Both the position numbers and the translations under genes were made by a program. Under the pieces are notes generated by a model. The model was not told the origin of the DNA and did not search any database. It worked only from the letters and a program-made list of their open reading frames with translations. From Bryobacterales bacterium (GTDB taxonomy: Bacteria; Acidobacteriota; Terriglobia; Bryobacterales; Bryobacteraceae): a stretch of DNA of 33,540 nucleotides. Location: NCBI GenBank assembly GCA_016789755.1, contig JAEUQG010000016.1, forward strand, positions 1 through 33,540, written 5' to 3'. Shown piece after piece: positions 15,241-23,938 of the stretch (positions within the stretch are counted from its first letter, which is position 1; each line of letters starts with the position of its first letter).

Positions 15241-16731
15241 TCACCGCTTCGCCAAAATCTGCATCATCCGCCACACCGACGACGTCTTCTTCTGCCCCAG
15301 CGCGAACAACTGGCTGCGGTTAGCGATGAACAGCAGCCCGTTTGAGGCCACCGGAGTCGAATAGATGCTGCTCCCCATATTCATCTCGCCGATCAGCTTC
15401 TTCGTCTTCGACGCCTCCAGCACCGCTACGTCGCCGTCCTCATCCCCAAGGTATATCTTCCCGTCGATGATAATCGGCGAACCCCAAATAGCGGCCAGCA
15501 TGTCGTGCGTCCAATACGGCGTGCCCGTCTTCGCGTCCACGCAGTGCAAAAAGCCCGAAAAATCGGCATAAAACAGCATCCCGTTGTAGTATGCCCCGGT
15601 CGACACCGAGCGCCGGATCTTGTCGTAATGCCACAGTTGCCCCGTCTTCGTGATATCCCCGCGCTTGGTTCCGTCGATCGCATACAGGTGCCCCACGCCT
15701 TCCCCATGCTCCGGGTCCTGTCCGTTGGCGATGTACACCACGCCATCCACAATGATCGGCGTCGAAATGATCTCGTTGCGCGTCTTCGGCCACACCGAAT
15801 CCTTCGGGTTCGAATCGAACTCCCACAGCTTCTTGCCGCTCGTCACTTCATACCCGCGCACCCAGCCGTCGCCCTGCGGACTCACCACCTGCATCACATC
15901 ACCGATCTTCCCGATCGCCGGCGAACTCCACTGCCCGTGCAGGATCTTTTCCCCCACCGAGTTGTCTTCCCACACCAGCTTCCCCGTCTTCTTGTTCACC
16001 GCAATGATCGCCGGAGCCTTCGGCGACGGAATGTGCACGTGGCTCTCGTCCTGCCCGTTGGCCGTCATCACGATCAACAGGTCCCCGTAGGCAACCGGCG
16101 ACGAATTCGCCATGTTGTGCGGAAACGCCCCCACTTCTTCCATCATGTCGAATTTCCAAAGGACATCGGCGTCTTTTTCGCCTTTGAGCTTCTCATCCTG
16201 CACCGCGCCGTCGTTCTTGCCGTCCTTGAAGCCCTTCGTGTCCAGCGCCACAATCTCGCAGCGGTTGGAGACGTAGTACAAGATGTCCCCCTCCACCAGC
16301 GGCGACGAACACACGCCCTGGAACGGCCAGTCATTCACACGTCCCGCCGCCAGTTTCTCGTTCGTGTGCTGCCATAGAAACTCGCCGTCCGCTGCACGGA
16401 ACGCCATCAGCACCCCGCGGTCTCCCGTCTGCTTCGGATCGCGCACGCCTTCATTGTTCGTGCCCACGTACACCTGCCCGTGAGCCACCACCGGATTGCC
16501 GTACGTCTGCGAGCCCAGCGCCTGCACCCACAGCACGTTTTCCTTCTTCGCCACATCCCATTTCGTGACGATGCCCTTCGCCGTCGACACCATGTTGCGG
16601 TCCATTGAACCGCCCCACATCGGCCAATCGCCGTTGCCCGGATCGGCGGCGGTCACGGCAAGAAACTGGGGCGCCACCCAGAGCGCGGCCGCGGAGAGTA
16701 CGGCAGCGGAGAACAATGTCTTTTTCGTCAT
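15241..16731 (-). CDS. Secreted PQQ-type beta-propeller protein
   Basis: A 496-residue exported protein starting MTKKTLFSAAVLSAAALW, a Sec signal peptide cleaved near AVTAADPG. The rest is an eight-bladed PQQ/quinoprotein-like propeller. Repeating blade motifs include ENVLWVQALGSQTYGNPVV, GEFLWQHTN, GKLVWEDNSVGEKI, GKKLWEFDSN, GTPYWTHDMLAAIWGSP and IYSTPVASNGLLFIANRSQL, with the recurrent A/G-x-x-x-W-x tryptophan-docking pattern. True PQQ dehydrogenases carry a disulfide and Ca-binding residues that I cannot locate, so it may be a structural or BamB-like propeller. The ATG at 16731 has GAGG nine bases upstream; an ATG at 16746 would add five residues. The gene follows 19 bases behind another propeller gene. 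Confidence 0.88.
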   Translation of the reverse strand: MTKKTLFSAAVLSAAALWVAPQFLAVTAADPGNGDWPMWGGSMDRNMVSTAKGIVTKWDVAKKENVLWVQALGSQTYGNPVVAHGQVYVGTNNEGVRDPKQTGDRGVLMAFRAADGEFLWQHTNEKLAAGRVNDWPFQGVCSSPLVEGDILYYVSNRCEIVALDTKGFKDGKNDGAVQDEKLKGEKDADVLWKFDMMEEVGAFPHNMANSSPVAYGDLLIVMTANGQDESHVHIPSPKAPAIIAVNKKTGKLVWEDNSVGEKILHGQWSSPAIGKIGDVMQVVSPQGDGWVRGYEVTSGKKLWEFDSNPKDSVWPKTRNEIISTPIIVDGVVYIANGQDPEHGEGVGHLYAIDGTKRGDITKTGQLWHYDKIRRSVSTGAYYNGMLFYADFSGFLHCVDAKTGTPYWTHDMLAAIWGSPIIIDGKIYLGDEDGDVAVLEASKTKKLIGEMNMGSSIYSTPVASNGLLFIANRSQLFALGQKKTSSVWRMMQILAKR

Positions 16732-16750
16732 GTGCGGATGCCTCATTATC

Positions 16751-18988
16751 CTATTTCTTGGCCGCTGGTTTCGCCGCGGCAGGCTTCACCGCCGCCGGCT
16801 TCGGACCGGCCGCGGCGCGCAACGGAGTCACTTTGAAATTGTCGAAGAATACCTCGAACGGAGCATCGGCATACAGCCCTGCCGCCCCCATCTTCTCCGC
16901 CATCGGATCCGTACGCTCAATCGTCCATTCCGCCGGCTCGGCCTCCGCCGTCGGCCACACCTTGCCTCGCGCCCGCACCGTGCCGTTCGGCAGGTTCTGC
17001 ACTTCCAGCTTCAGGTGATACCACGTGTCTTTCTTCCAGGCGAATTCTTTCAATACCGTGCGTTCCGTCTCCGGCTGCCAGCTCTGCAGTTCCAAACGCT
17101 GGTGATTGCCGAACAACGCCAGTTGGTAGCGCTGCGCCACCACTCCGGCATCGCCCATCTGACGGCGCTTCTCTGTCCCCAGAACGTCCGCTTCCACCGT
17201 GAAGTTGCTCCAGTTCGCCGGCCCCACAAACGCCCGGGCCCGCTTCGTGAATGCGTTGTCCGCCAGCTTCACCAGCACCTTCTTGCCTTCCACTTCCCGC
17301 ACCTGGAACTTGCCCGTCGTATTCACCCAGTGCGGAGGCACTTTGCCCGGCTCGATCGAATCGAAATTCTCCGCAATCGGCGGATTCGGAACAATCCGTA
17401 CCCGCGCCGATCCCGTCAGGTTGCTCCACTTCGCCCGGATATACCCCGACGATGCCGTTTCCGCCGTATCGGCGATGAAAAGTCCCCGGCTAAACGTCCC
17501 TTTCGGTCCATCCAGCGTCAGTTCCGCCGGAACTTCCTTAAAAAAGCGCCCTTTTACGTCGTAAACCCGCGCCCGGATCCGGATCCCTTCCCCCGGCTTC
17601 AAAATCGATTCCGCCGGAAGAATCTGCATGTGCGTGAACGGATTCTCATCGGTCAACTGCAACTGCGGTTCCGCCTGGTAGGGAGGCGGCGCCACCCCAA
17701 CCCCCTTCTTCCCGATCGCATACAGATTGTTCGTCGAAGCGAAATAGATCCGTCCCCGCGCCACTGCCGCCGAGGCCAGAATCTGCTCCCCTTCCGCCAT
17801 CGCCACCGAACTCAATATGTCGCACTTGTCGTTGCCCGGCTTCAGAATGAAGAATTTCCCATTCTCCGTCCCGACGTAAATCTTGCCGTCCGCCAGCACC
17901 GGCGACGCCTTCTGGATTGTCCCCAGGTTCTGCTTCCAAAGCTGCCTGCCCGAAAGAAAATCGAATGCGAAAATGTTCGCCCCGTTGTCGATCTGGAACA
18001 CCCGGTCCCCGTCCAGCACCGGCGACGAATATCCGCCTTGAAATCCCGGCAGCTTCCACTTCACTTGCTTCGCCGTGATATCCCCGGTGGCCGTCGCGTC
18101 CACTGAGGCCAGCAGTCCCATCTCGCTCGTGTCCAGGTTCTCTTCGCTGTGGCTCACCACCGCCTGGTTGTTGAACACCAGCACACCCGTGTTCACGCCG
18201 CGCTTCGAGATCACGTACTTCCACACCGGCTCGCCCGTCAGCACCTTGATCGCATGCACGGTCCCGTCGCCGCCGCCGGCAATCAGCAGCTTCGTGCCCT
18301 TGATGTCCGCGATAATCGGCGGCGAATATGTCGTATCGAACGGCCGTCCGCCCGGCGTCGAAATATAGGCGAATTCCCCTGTCTTCTTATCGAACGCCAT
18401 GAACCGGTGCGCCGCCCTCGATTGTTCCCCCCAACCCGTCGAAACGCCGCTCACAATCACCAGGTTCTCGTGCAGAATCGGAGACACCGTGCGGCCCCCA
18501 TGCGTCGTCACCAGCCCTACTTCCTCCGCCAGAGACCGCGTCCAAACCAGCTTGCCCAGCTTGTTCACCGCCGTAATCGACCCATGCACTCCATATACGT
18601 AAATGTTGCCCGTCTCCGCGTCCACCGCCGGCGACGACCACGCAATACGGTGCGGCGGCACGTCGCTCAAAAACACGTTCATCCGGTATTCCCAGATCAT
18701 CTTCCCCGTGTCCGCGTCCAGGCACAGCAGCCGCTCCTGCATCGTCGCCCCTTTGCCGAATGGCTGCAGTAGGTACAGACGGTTGCCGTGCACGACAGGC
18801 GCCGAGCGCCCCCCGTACGGCATCTTCCAGGCCAGGTTCTCGCCGGTCAGCGACCACGATGTGGGCAGATCGCGGTCCGGCGAGGTGCCGTCGCGCTTCG
18901 GCCCCCGGTAATCGGTCCAGTCCCCGGCGATCGCCAGGCTGAGCGACACAGAAAGCGTCACGAGTGTGCGGGAGAGTAAGTAGGTCAT
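16751..18988 (-). CDS. Large secreted PQQ-type beta-propeller protein with C-terminal domain and Ala/Pro/Lys tail
   Basis: A 745-residue exported protein. After a signal peptide (about 1-21, LVTLSVSLSLAIAG) the sequence DWTDYRGPKRDGTSPDRDLP is the hallmark opening of these propellers. Blades follow to about residue 430 (LVWTRSLAEEVGLVTTHGG, EPVWKYVISKRGVNTG, RQLWKQNLGTIQKASPV). A second region (about 440-550) has an Ig-like look (LKPGEGIRIRARVYDVKGR). A third (about 560-720) resembles a concanavalin/DUF1080-like jelly roll (WSNFTVEADVLGTEKRRQMG). The tail is low-complexity Ala/Pro/Lys. It probably binds or oxidises sugars or alcohols in the periplasm; this is inference. It is the first gene of the minus-strand group ending with the M19 protein. 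Confidence 0.87.
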   Translation of the reverse strand: MTYLLSRTLVTLSVSLSLAIAGDWTDYRGPKRDGTSPDRDLPTSWSLTGENLAWKMPYGGRSAPVVHGNRLYLLQPFGKGATMQERLLCLDADTGKMIWEYRMNVFLSDVPPHRIAWSSPAVDAETGNIYVYGVHGSITAVNKLGKLVWTRSLAEEVGLVTTHGGRTVSPILHENLVIVSGVSTGWGEQSRAAHRFMAFDKKTGEFAYISTPGGRPFDTTYSPPIIADIKGTKLLIAGGGDGTVHAIKVLTGEPVWKYVISKRGVNTGVLVFNNQAVVSHSEENLDTSEMGLLASVDATATGDITAKQVKWKLPGFQGGYSSPVLDGDRVFQIDNGANIFAFDFLSGRQLWKQNLGTIQKASPVLADGKIYVGTENGKFFILKPGNDKCDILSSVAMAEGEQILASAAVARGRIYFASTNNLYAIGKKGVGVAPPPYQAEPQLQLTDENPFTHMQILPAESILKPGEGIRIRARVYDVKGRFFKEVPAELTLDGPKGTFSRGLFIADTAETASSGYIRAKWSNLTGSARVRIVPNPPIAENFDSIEPGKVPPHWVNTTGKFQVREVEGKKVLVKLADNAFTKRARAFVGPANWSNFTVEADVLGTEKRRQMGDAGVVAQRYQLALFGNHQRLELQSWQPETERTVLKEFAWKKDTWYHLKLEVQNLPNGTVRARGKVWPTAEAEPAEWTIERTDPMAEKMGAAGLYADAPFEVFFDNFKVTPLRAAAGPKPAAVKPAAAKPAAKK

Positions 18989-19022
18989 CGGCTTCGTTCG
19001 GAATACTCGGGTCTTCCATCCG

Positions 19023-19028
19023 ATTATA
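19023..19028 (-). promoter_or_regulatory. Candidate -10 element (TATAAT) for the beta-propeller operon
   Basis: A perfect TATAAT hexamer on the minus strand lies 34 bases before the ATG of the 745-residue propeller gene. No good -35 hexamer is visible 16-18 bases upstream, so another sigma factor or an activator may be needed. The same bases shifted by two read TATATT on the plus strand, so the orientation is not fully certain. Confidence 0.45.
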
Positions 19029-19040
19029 TTCCCTTCCCTA

Positions 19041-19143
19041 AGGCGTCTGCGGCTTGTCCGGAGTTACCCGCCTCCCCCTTTGGGTCCAAGGTAATGGTAC
19101 TCGCGGCCCTCCCCTCGTAAGGCAACTGAGGGGCTTGCTTTTT
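19041..19143 (+). other. Structured gene-free intergenic segment ending in a terminator-like hairpin
   Basis: The 314-base stretch 18989-19302 has no convincing gene. Within it, AGGCG (19041-19045) pairs with CGCCT (19069-19073) around an inner CGG/CCG pair, CCTT (19077-19080) pairs with AAGG (19088-19091), and CCCCTC (19111-19116) pairs with GAGGGG (19128-19133), followed four bases later by a run of five T's on the plus strand. This resembles a short structured RNA with an intrinsic terminator read on the plus strand, but no plus-strand gene ends here. I could not match it to a riboswitch, 6S, SRP or tmRNA consensus. Confidence 0.35.
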
Positions 19144-19196
19144 CGGTCAAAATCAAGCCATAATCTTTAAAACTCAACCCGTTTCTCAAATAATGA

Positions 19197-19211
19197 CTGC
19201 CAACATGGCAG
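19197..19211 (-). terminator. Hairpin downstream of the alpha/beta hydrolase remnant
   Basis: CTGCCA (19197-19202) and TGGCAG (19206-19211) form a perfect 6-bp stem with a 3-base loop. On the minus strand it is followed by the T/A-rich TCATTATTTG. It lies about 90 bases downstream of the hydrolase stop, the end of the hrcA-grpE-dnaJ group, and could terminate that transcript. Confidence 0.35.
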
Positions 19212-19302
19212 CCAGTGCGGTGGAGATTGCCGCTTCAGGCCCGTTGCTGGCCTACTGGCTGATCTGGTTCGTTCGAACCGAATGGAATACGAAGCCTGCC
19301 GG

Positions 19303-20101
19303 TCAGGCTATGATCGACGACGACCGGAAATGATCCGCCAGCACTGTATTCAATCGCGCCGCGTACGTGATTGGCAGCGCATGCCCCGCATCGGCGAACT
19401 CCACATAACCCGAATCGGGAACCCCCGCCGCGATCGCCCGGCCCAACTCCGGCCTCGCGATGCGGTCGTGCGCCCCCGCCACCACTACGCGCCGGTATCC
19501 CACCCAGTTCCCTCAGCCGCCCGCTCGCATCGTAGGCGCTCATCGCCGCCAGATGCCGCATCACGATCGGCGGCTGATCCGCCAGATCGTGCCCGAATAA
19601 CTCCGCCATCTCCCCGGCCATCGATTCCGGAGCGTGCACCAGTTCGAGAAACGCCTTCCGCCTCCACGCCCTCGGCCCAATCCGCGTCCGTAGCCCCGAA
19701 ATCAGCATCTCCCACGTCAACCCCGTCACGTCTTTCCCTCTTGCGAAGGCGCACAGCAGAGCCAGGCTCCGCACGCGCGCCCGCGCCGTCAACGCCATCT
19801 GCAGTGCAATCAATCCGCCCATCGAATGCCCCACTACATGCGCCTTTTCCCACCCAGCCGCATCCATCAGCGCCAGCGCGTCGCTTGCGAACTGCTCGAT
19901 CGACAGCGCCCCGCCCGCCGGCTGGCTCCTCCCAATCCCCCGATTGTCGAAGCTCAGACACGTATGCCGCCCGCCGAACGCCGCAATCTGCGGACGCCAA
20001 CCGCCCCCTTCCACCCCGACGCCTTGAATCAGCAACACCGCCGGCCCCTCGCCCGTCAGGCTATAGTGCAGCCGGCAGCCTTGATGCTCCAGTTCCGGCA
20101 C
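19303..20101 (-). pseudogene. Alpha/beta hydrolase, frameshifted
   Basis: A roughly 265-residue alpha/beta-hydrolase-fold protein. The first part has the oxyanion-side segment VLLIQGVGVEGGGWRPQ, the FDNRGIGRS motif and the nucleophile elbow VVGHSMGGLIALQMALTA. Around 19488-19495 the frame breaks. The original frame continues into Gly/Arg-rich nonsense, while another frame (from about 19487 down to 19303) supplies the expected C-terminal part, RRVVVAGAHDRIARPELG (acid residue Asp) and FADAGHALPITYA (catalytic His). One extra base or two missing bases in the CCGGCGCG run would explain it. A real frameshift would remove the Asp and His of the triad; assembly error is the alternative. Translation starts at the GTG at 20101, 6 bases after dnaJ. 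Confidence 0.85.
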
Positions 20102-20107
20102 GGCGGT

Positions 20108-21235
20108 TTACATGAAGTAGTCTTTGACTTTTTCGAATAGCCCTTTTTCCTTGGGCTCGTTTTCCACCGGAAGCACGTCCCGCAACTGCTCCAGCAGCTT
20201 GCGCTGCTCCTTCGTCAGTTTCTCCGGCACCCGTACTTCCACGTGCACATACAGGTCTCCGCGGCCATTCGAATTCAGCCGCGGCACGCCCATCCCTTTC
20301 AGCCGGATCTGCCCCCCGTTCTGCACTCCCTCCGGAATCTTCACCGATTGCAGGCCGTCGAACGTCAACAGGTCCACCTCGGTCCCCAGCGCCGCCTGCG
20401 CGATATTCACCGGCACCGTGCAGTGCAGTTGATCCTCGTGCCGCTCAAACACCTGGTGATCTCTCACTTTGATCACCACATACAAATCCCCGTTGGGACC
20501 GCCGTTCACGCCCGGCTGCCCTTCCTGCGACAGCCGCAGCCGCGTTCCCGTATCGACGCCCGCCGGAATGTTCACCTTCAACTTGCGGTCGGACCGCTTG
20601 TAGCCCTCACCCTTGCACTCCGTGCACGCCCGCCGCACAATCTGCCCGCGCCCGCCGCATTGCGAACACGTGCGCCGGATCGAGAGAAAACCCTGCTGAT
20701 ACAGCATCTCCCCGCGCCCGTGACAGGTCGGGCACGACGACATCCCGCCCGGCTCCGCCCCTGTGCTTTTGCAGCGCCCGCATTGATCGAGCCGCGGCAC
20801 CAGCAACTCCGCCGCTTTGCCCTGCATCACCTCTTCCAGCGTGATCTCCAGATCGAAGCGCACATCGTCGCCCCGCTGCACGCGGTTCGCCGAACGCCGC
20901 CCCCCCCCGAACATATCGCCGAAACCGAACAAATCGCCCAGAATATCGCTGAAATCCCCGAATGCCGACGGATCGAAGCCCGCCGGCCCGCCACCCGCGG
21001 CGCCCTGCAAGCCCTGATGCCCGTAGCGGTCGTAAGCCGCCCGCTTCTGCGGATCGCTCAATACGCTGTATGCCTCCGCCGCTTCCTTAAAGTGCTCTTC
21101 CGCTTCCTTGTTGCCCGGATTGCGGTCCGGATGATACTTCAGCGCCAGCTTCCGGTAGGCCGATTTCAACGCCCCTTCGTCGGCGTCCTTGCCCACCCCG
21201 AGCACTTCATAGTAGTCGCGTTTCGTATCCGCCAT
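20108..21235 (-). CDS. dnaJ: Chaperone DnaJ (Hsp40)
   Basis: A 375-residue type I J-protein that stimulates DnaK ATPase and delivers unfolded clients. The J-domain (about 6-71) contains [15 protein letters not shown] and the essential HPD in [13 protein letters not shown] Gly/Phe-rich linker (about 75-115) follows. The zinc domain (about 150-210) has four Cys-X2-Cys pairs (CGRC, CPTC, CSQC, CTEC). The client-binding C-terminal domain ([20 protein letters not shown] and [18 protein letters not shown]) completes it. I chose the second ATG of a tandem ATGATG because GAGG then has 5-base spacing; the first (21238) is also possible and creates a 4-base overlap with grpE. dnaK is not in the window. 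Confidence 0.97.
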   Translation of the reverse strand: MADTKRDYYEVLGVGKDADEGALKSAYRKLALKYHPDRNPGNKEAEEHFKEAAEAYSVLSDPQKRAAYDRYGHQGLQGAAGGGPAGFDPSAFGDFSDILGDLFGFGDMFGGGRRSANRVQRGDDVRFDLEITLEEVMQGKAAELLVPRLDQCGRCKSTGAEPGGMSSCPTCHGRGEMLYQQGFLSIRRTCSQCGGRGQIVRRACTECKGEGYKRSDRKLKVNIPAGVDTGTRLRLSQEGQPGVNGGPNGDLYVVIKVRDHQVFERHEDQLHCTVPVNIAQAALGTEVDLLTFDGLQSVKIPEGVQNGGQIRLKGMGVPRLNSNGRGDLYVHVEVRVPEKLTKEQRKLLEQLRDVLPVENEPKEKGLFEKVKDYFM

Positions 21236-21816
21236 CATGGCCTCACCGCGACCTTCACCATCGCCGGGCGCAGCAGCCGTTCCTTAAACCGGTACCCTTT
21301 TTGGTATTCCTCGACGATTTCTTCCTCTTCGTGCTCTTCCGATTGCATCTTGCTCACCGCATGGTGCAAATTCGGATCGAATTTCTTCCCTAGCGCTTCC
21401 ACCGGCTCCAGCCCCAGCTTCTTCAGCGATTCCTGCAGCCGCTGCTCGATCATCTCCATGCCCCGCGCGTATTCCTTGTCCGCGCACTCCGACTTCAGCG
21501 CCCGCTCGAAATCGTCGGCAATCGGCAGAATCGCCTTCACCGCCTCCATCGCCGCGTACTCCACCATCTCGTACCGCTCCCGCTCGGCCCGCTTGCGGAA
21601 GTTGTCGAACTCCGCCTGCCGCCGTAATAGCCGGTCGTTCAGATCCGCGTTTTCCTGCGCCAGCCGGTCCCGTTCCGCCGCCAGAGCGGCCAACTGCCCG
21701 GCCGGATCGGCAATCTCGGCCTGATCCGCGGGAGGGTCCGTCTCCCCGGCTGCGCCGCCGGCCGCTGCGGATTCTTCCACACCGGTCCCCTGATTTTCGG
21801 ACTTTACTTCTTCCAT
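21235..21816 (-). CDS. grpE: Nucleotide exchange factor GrpE
   Basis: A 193-residue GrpE protein, which releases ADP from DnaK. The N-terminus is a disordered Glu/Ala/Gly-rich stretch (about 1-40). The long coiled-coil helix follows ([20 protein letters not shown], then [17 protein letters not shown]). The four-helix bundle and beta-wing include [48 protein letters not shown] and the C-terminal [17 protein letters not shown], the family signature. The stop overlaps the dnaJ start region, and hrcA lies 32 bases upstream, so the three form one heat-shock operon. Confidence 0.97.
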   Translation of the reverse strand: MEEVKSENQGTGVEESAAAGGAAGETDPPADQAEIADPAGQLAALAAERDRLAQENADLNDRLLRRQAEFDNFRKRAERERYEMVEYAAMEAVKAILPIADDFERALKSECADKEYARGMEMIEQRLQESLKKLGLEPVEALGKKFDPNLHHAVSKMQSEEHEEEEIVEEYQKGYRFKERLLRPAMVKVAVRP

Positions 21817-21848
21817 AATTGTTAGAGTATCAAACCATCCATTTCGGC

Positions 21849-22889
21849 CTAGGCTTGCAGCGCCTGGCCCACGTGATACACAGCGCTCATCACGCGCTCG
21901 TAATTCATCCGCATCGACCCAAGCACCGCCACCTTCGCCGACAGCCCGCCCGGAAGCGGCACCGTCAGCCCGATCAGCGATAGCCCGTCCATTGCCGGAT
22001 GCAGTTCGCCCAACCCCACCTGCACCGCCACCTCTCCGCTCTCTTCGAGAAAACGCTCCAGCAGTTCCAGAATGCGCTGCTTTTCCTCCAGCGCCTTGAA
22101 GATCTCCCGCAGCTTCTCCCGCGTCAGGTGCAGTTCCACACCCACCAGGTTCGACGCCCCTTCGGTGTGCAGCGTCGGCACCAGCCCGATGTCCAGCAGG
22201 CCCTTTTGCAGCAGCAGGCTCAGCCGCTGCAGCATCAGATCGTAGACCGCCCGTTCCTGTTCCATCCGCGCCTGCATCTCCCGGTGAATGGCTGAAAACG
22301 TCCAGCCCGCAAAATGCACGTTGATGTAGTTGCGCAGCGTCCCCAGTTCGTCCTGGCTCAGGTCCCGTTCCACCGTGACCACCTTATCGCGCACCATCCG
22401 GTCTCTCGTCACCACCACCATCAGCACGCGACGTCCCGCCAGTCCCACCAGTTCCACGCAATCCAGCACCTGGCTGTCGGTCGGAATGGCGGCCGCGATT
22501 CCCATGCTCCGCGAGATCTGTGTCAGCAGATGCGAGCTCAACTCCACCCGCTCTTCCACGGTATCCAGATTCCGGATCTCGTTGCGCAGCCGCGTCGCTT
22601 CCACCGAAACGTTCTTCGATATGTGCAGCGAGTGCACGTATTCCCGGAACGCCTTCGCCGTCGGCACCCGGCCCGCCGAAGTGTGCGGTTGGGACAGAAA
22701 GCCCTCCTCGCTCAAATCGGCCATGATGTTCCGGATCGACGCCGCGCTCAACGTTCCGCTCTGCCGTGAAATCGTGCGCGAAGCCACCGGCTCGCCCGAA
22801 TCGATGTAGGCGCTGACAATCGAATGCAGGATCTCCGCCGTGCGCTGCGGCAGTGCGTTCTGCGGCCGGTTTGTCGTTACCTGCTTCAT
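21849..22889 (-). CDS. hrcA: Heat-inducible transcription repressor HrcA
   Basis: A 346-residue repressor that classically binds CIRCE operators upstream of groES and dnaK operons and needs GroEL to fold. The winged-helix DNA-binding part (about 15-90) contains EILHSIVSAYIDSGEPVASR, LSAASIRNIMADLSEEGFLS and QPHTSAGRVPTAKAFREYV. The remaining GAF-like and insertion domains include RVLMVVVTRDRMVRDKVV, LEEKQRILELLERFLEESGE and the C-terminal VAVLGSMRMNYERVMSAVYH. It is the first gene of the hrcA-grpE-dnaJ operon. No CIRCE-type TTAGCACTC/GAGTGCTAA repeat is visible upstream; a different dyad is. Confidence 0.97.
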   Translation of the reverse strand: MKQVTTNRPQNALPQRTAEILHSIVSAYIDSGEPVASRTISRQSGTLSAASIRNIMADLSEEGFLSQPHTSAGRVPTAKAFREYVHSLHISKNVSVEATRLRNEIRNLDTVEERVELSSHLLTQISRSMGIAAAIPTDSQVLDCVELVGLAGRRVLMVVVTRDRMVRDKVVTVERDLSQDELGTLRNYINVHFAGWTFSAIHREMQARMEQERAVYDLMLQRLSLLLQKGLLDIGLVPTLHTEGASNLVGVELHLTREKLREIFKALEEKQRILELLERFLEESGEVAVQVGLGELHPAMDGLSLIGLTVPLPGGLSAKVAVLGSMRMNYERVMSAVYHVGQALQA

Positions 22890-22894
22890 CGTTT

Positions 22895-22956
22895 GCTATC
22901 ACCTCTGGATAGAGCTATCGCCGGACAGGAAAACGTGGTCCCTGTTTTTCATTGTA
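22895..22956 (-). promoter_or_regulatory. Candidate promoter and operator of hrcA
   Basis: On the minus strand TACAAT (22956-22951) is a possible -10, with TTGCTC 18 bases upstream as a weak -35. Downstream, before the hrcA ATG, lies the near-perfect dyad GATAGCTCTATC (22919-22908), and the hexamer GATAGC recurs at 22900-22895, just after an AGAGGTGA ribosome-binding site. The repeated GATAGC overlaps the translation initiation region and could be an operator for autoregulation. It is not the CIRCE sequence. Confidence 0.35.
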
Positions 22957-22998
22957 GGAGATGCCGCGCCAGGGGAGCAAGATCGCCCGCCCACCCCT

Positions 22999-23928
22999 CT
23001 ACCGCGCCCCAATCCCGCCCCGCAGATCCCGCAGCAAACTCAGCATCCCAGGCACCAGCACAATCACAAACAGCGCCGGCAGAATGAACAGCACAATCGG
23101 GAACAGCATCTTGATTCCTGCCTTCGCCACGCTCGCCTCCGCCCGCAGCCGCCGCCTTGTCCGTAACGCATCGGCATACACCTTCAGCGCCTGCGACAAG
23201 CTCGTCCCGAACCGCTCGCTCTGAATAATCATCGCCGCCAGCGACTTGATATCCTCAATCCCCGTGCGCCGCACCAACTGCTGGAACGCCTTCGATCGTT
23301 CCTGCCCCGCCTTCACCTGCATCACCACCGTGTAGAACTCCGCCGCCAGCGCCGGGTAAATATACTGCAATTCCTCGCTCACACGGATCATCGCCTGATC
23401 CAGAGCCAGCCCCGTCCCCAGCACAATCCCCAACAAGTCCACCGTATCCGGCAACGCCTCCTGCAGCCTCTGCCGGTGCGCCCGCACTAACCGGTGCAGC
23501 ACCTGTTTGGGCAGCAGCCATCCCAGCAGAAACGCCGCCACCAATCCCCCGAACATGCTCGAAAACGGATTGCCGCGCTGCAGGTACAGCATCCCGCCGA
23601 TCATCGTAGCCATGAAAAACCCCTGGAAAATCGCGTAGTACACCACCGCGCTCTTCTGCCGCACCCCGGCCTGCGATAGCTCCTTCTCCGTCTCCCGGAT
23701 CCAATCCTCGCCCCCCATCGAGCTGATCAGGAACAGCACGCTATTCGAAAATCCGCCACCCGCGCGCCGCCGCGGCGACCGCTTGTTGTCCACCATCGCG
23801 TTCGTTTGCAGTTCCTCCAGCCGGTCCTGCAACGGATCTTCCGTCTCGTTGAAAAACTGGAACGCCGACCACAGAAGCGTCGCCACGATGGCAAAGCCGA
23901 GAAGAAAAACGACGATGGCTTCTAGCAT
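22999..23928 (-). CDS. tadC: Type II/Tad secretion inner-membrane platform protein TadC
   Basis: A 309-residue T2SF-domain protein of the Tad pilus platform, which sits in the inner membrane with TadB above the CpaF motor. An N-terminal membrane segment (about 1-26, LLGFAIVATLLWSAF) is followed by two central helices (about 95-140). The T2SF cytoplasmic domain (about 150-265) contains LPDTVDLLGIVLGTGLALDQA, GQERSKAFQQLVRRTG and MIIQSERFGTSLSQALKVYA, the family signature. A last hydrophobic helix follows (about 275-298). It is the final gene of the Tad cluster; no terminator is evident before hrcA 109 bases on. Confidence 0.92.
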   Translation of the reverse strand: MLEAIVVFLLGFAIVATLLWSAFQFFNETEDPLQDRLEELQTNAMVDNKRSPRRRAGGGFSNSVLFLISSMGGEDWIRETEKELSQAGVRQKSAVVYYAIFQGFFMATMIGGMLYLQRGNPFSSMFGGLVAAFLLGWLLPKQVLHRLVRAHRQRLQEALPDTVDLLGIVLGTGLALDQAMIRVSEELQYIYPALAAEFYTVVMQVKAGQERSKAFQQLVRRTGIEDIKSLAAMIIQSERFGTSLSQALKVYADALRTRRRLRAEASVAKAGIKMLFPIVLFILPALFVIVLVPGMLSLLRDLRGGIGAR

Positions 23929-23938
23929 GGCTTGCTCC

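Noticed and set aside
16496..18106. A 536-codon plus-strand frame opposite the propeller genes
   Set aside because: Arg/His-rich antisense artefact spanning two unrelated gene ends; no start signal or family resemblance.
19193..19333. A 46-codon plus-strand frame with a short hydrophobic stretch
   Set aside because: It has no ribosome-binding site, its start lies in a perfect hairpin (19197-19211), and its end overlaps the hydrolase C-terminus on the other strand.
20243..21724. A 493-codon plus-strand frame opposite dnaJ and grpE
   Set aside because: His/Arg/Pro-rich filler with no domains, fully covered by two well-identified chaperone genes.
22890..22998. CIRCE operator upstream of hrcA
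   Set aside because: Neither TTAGCACTC nor GAGTGCTAA, nor a close variant, is visible in the gap.
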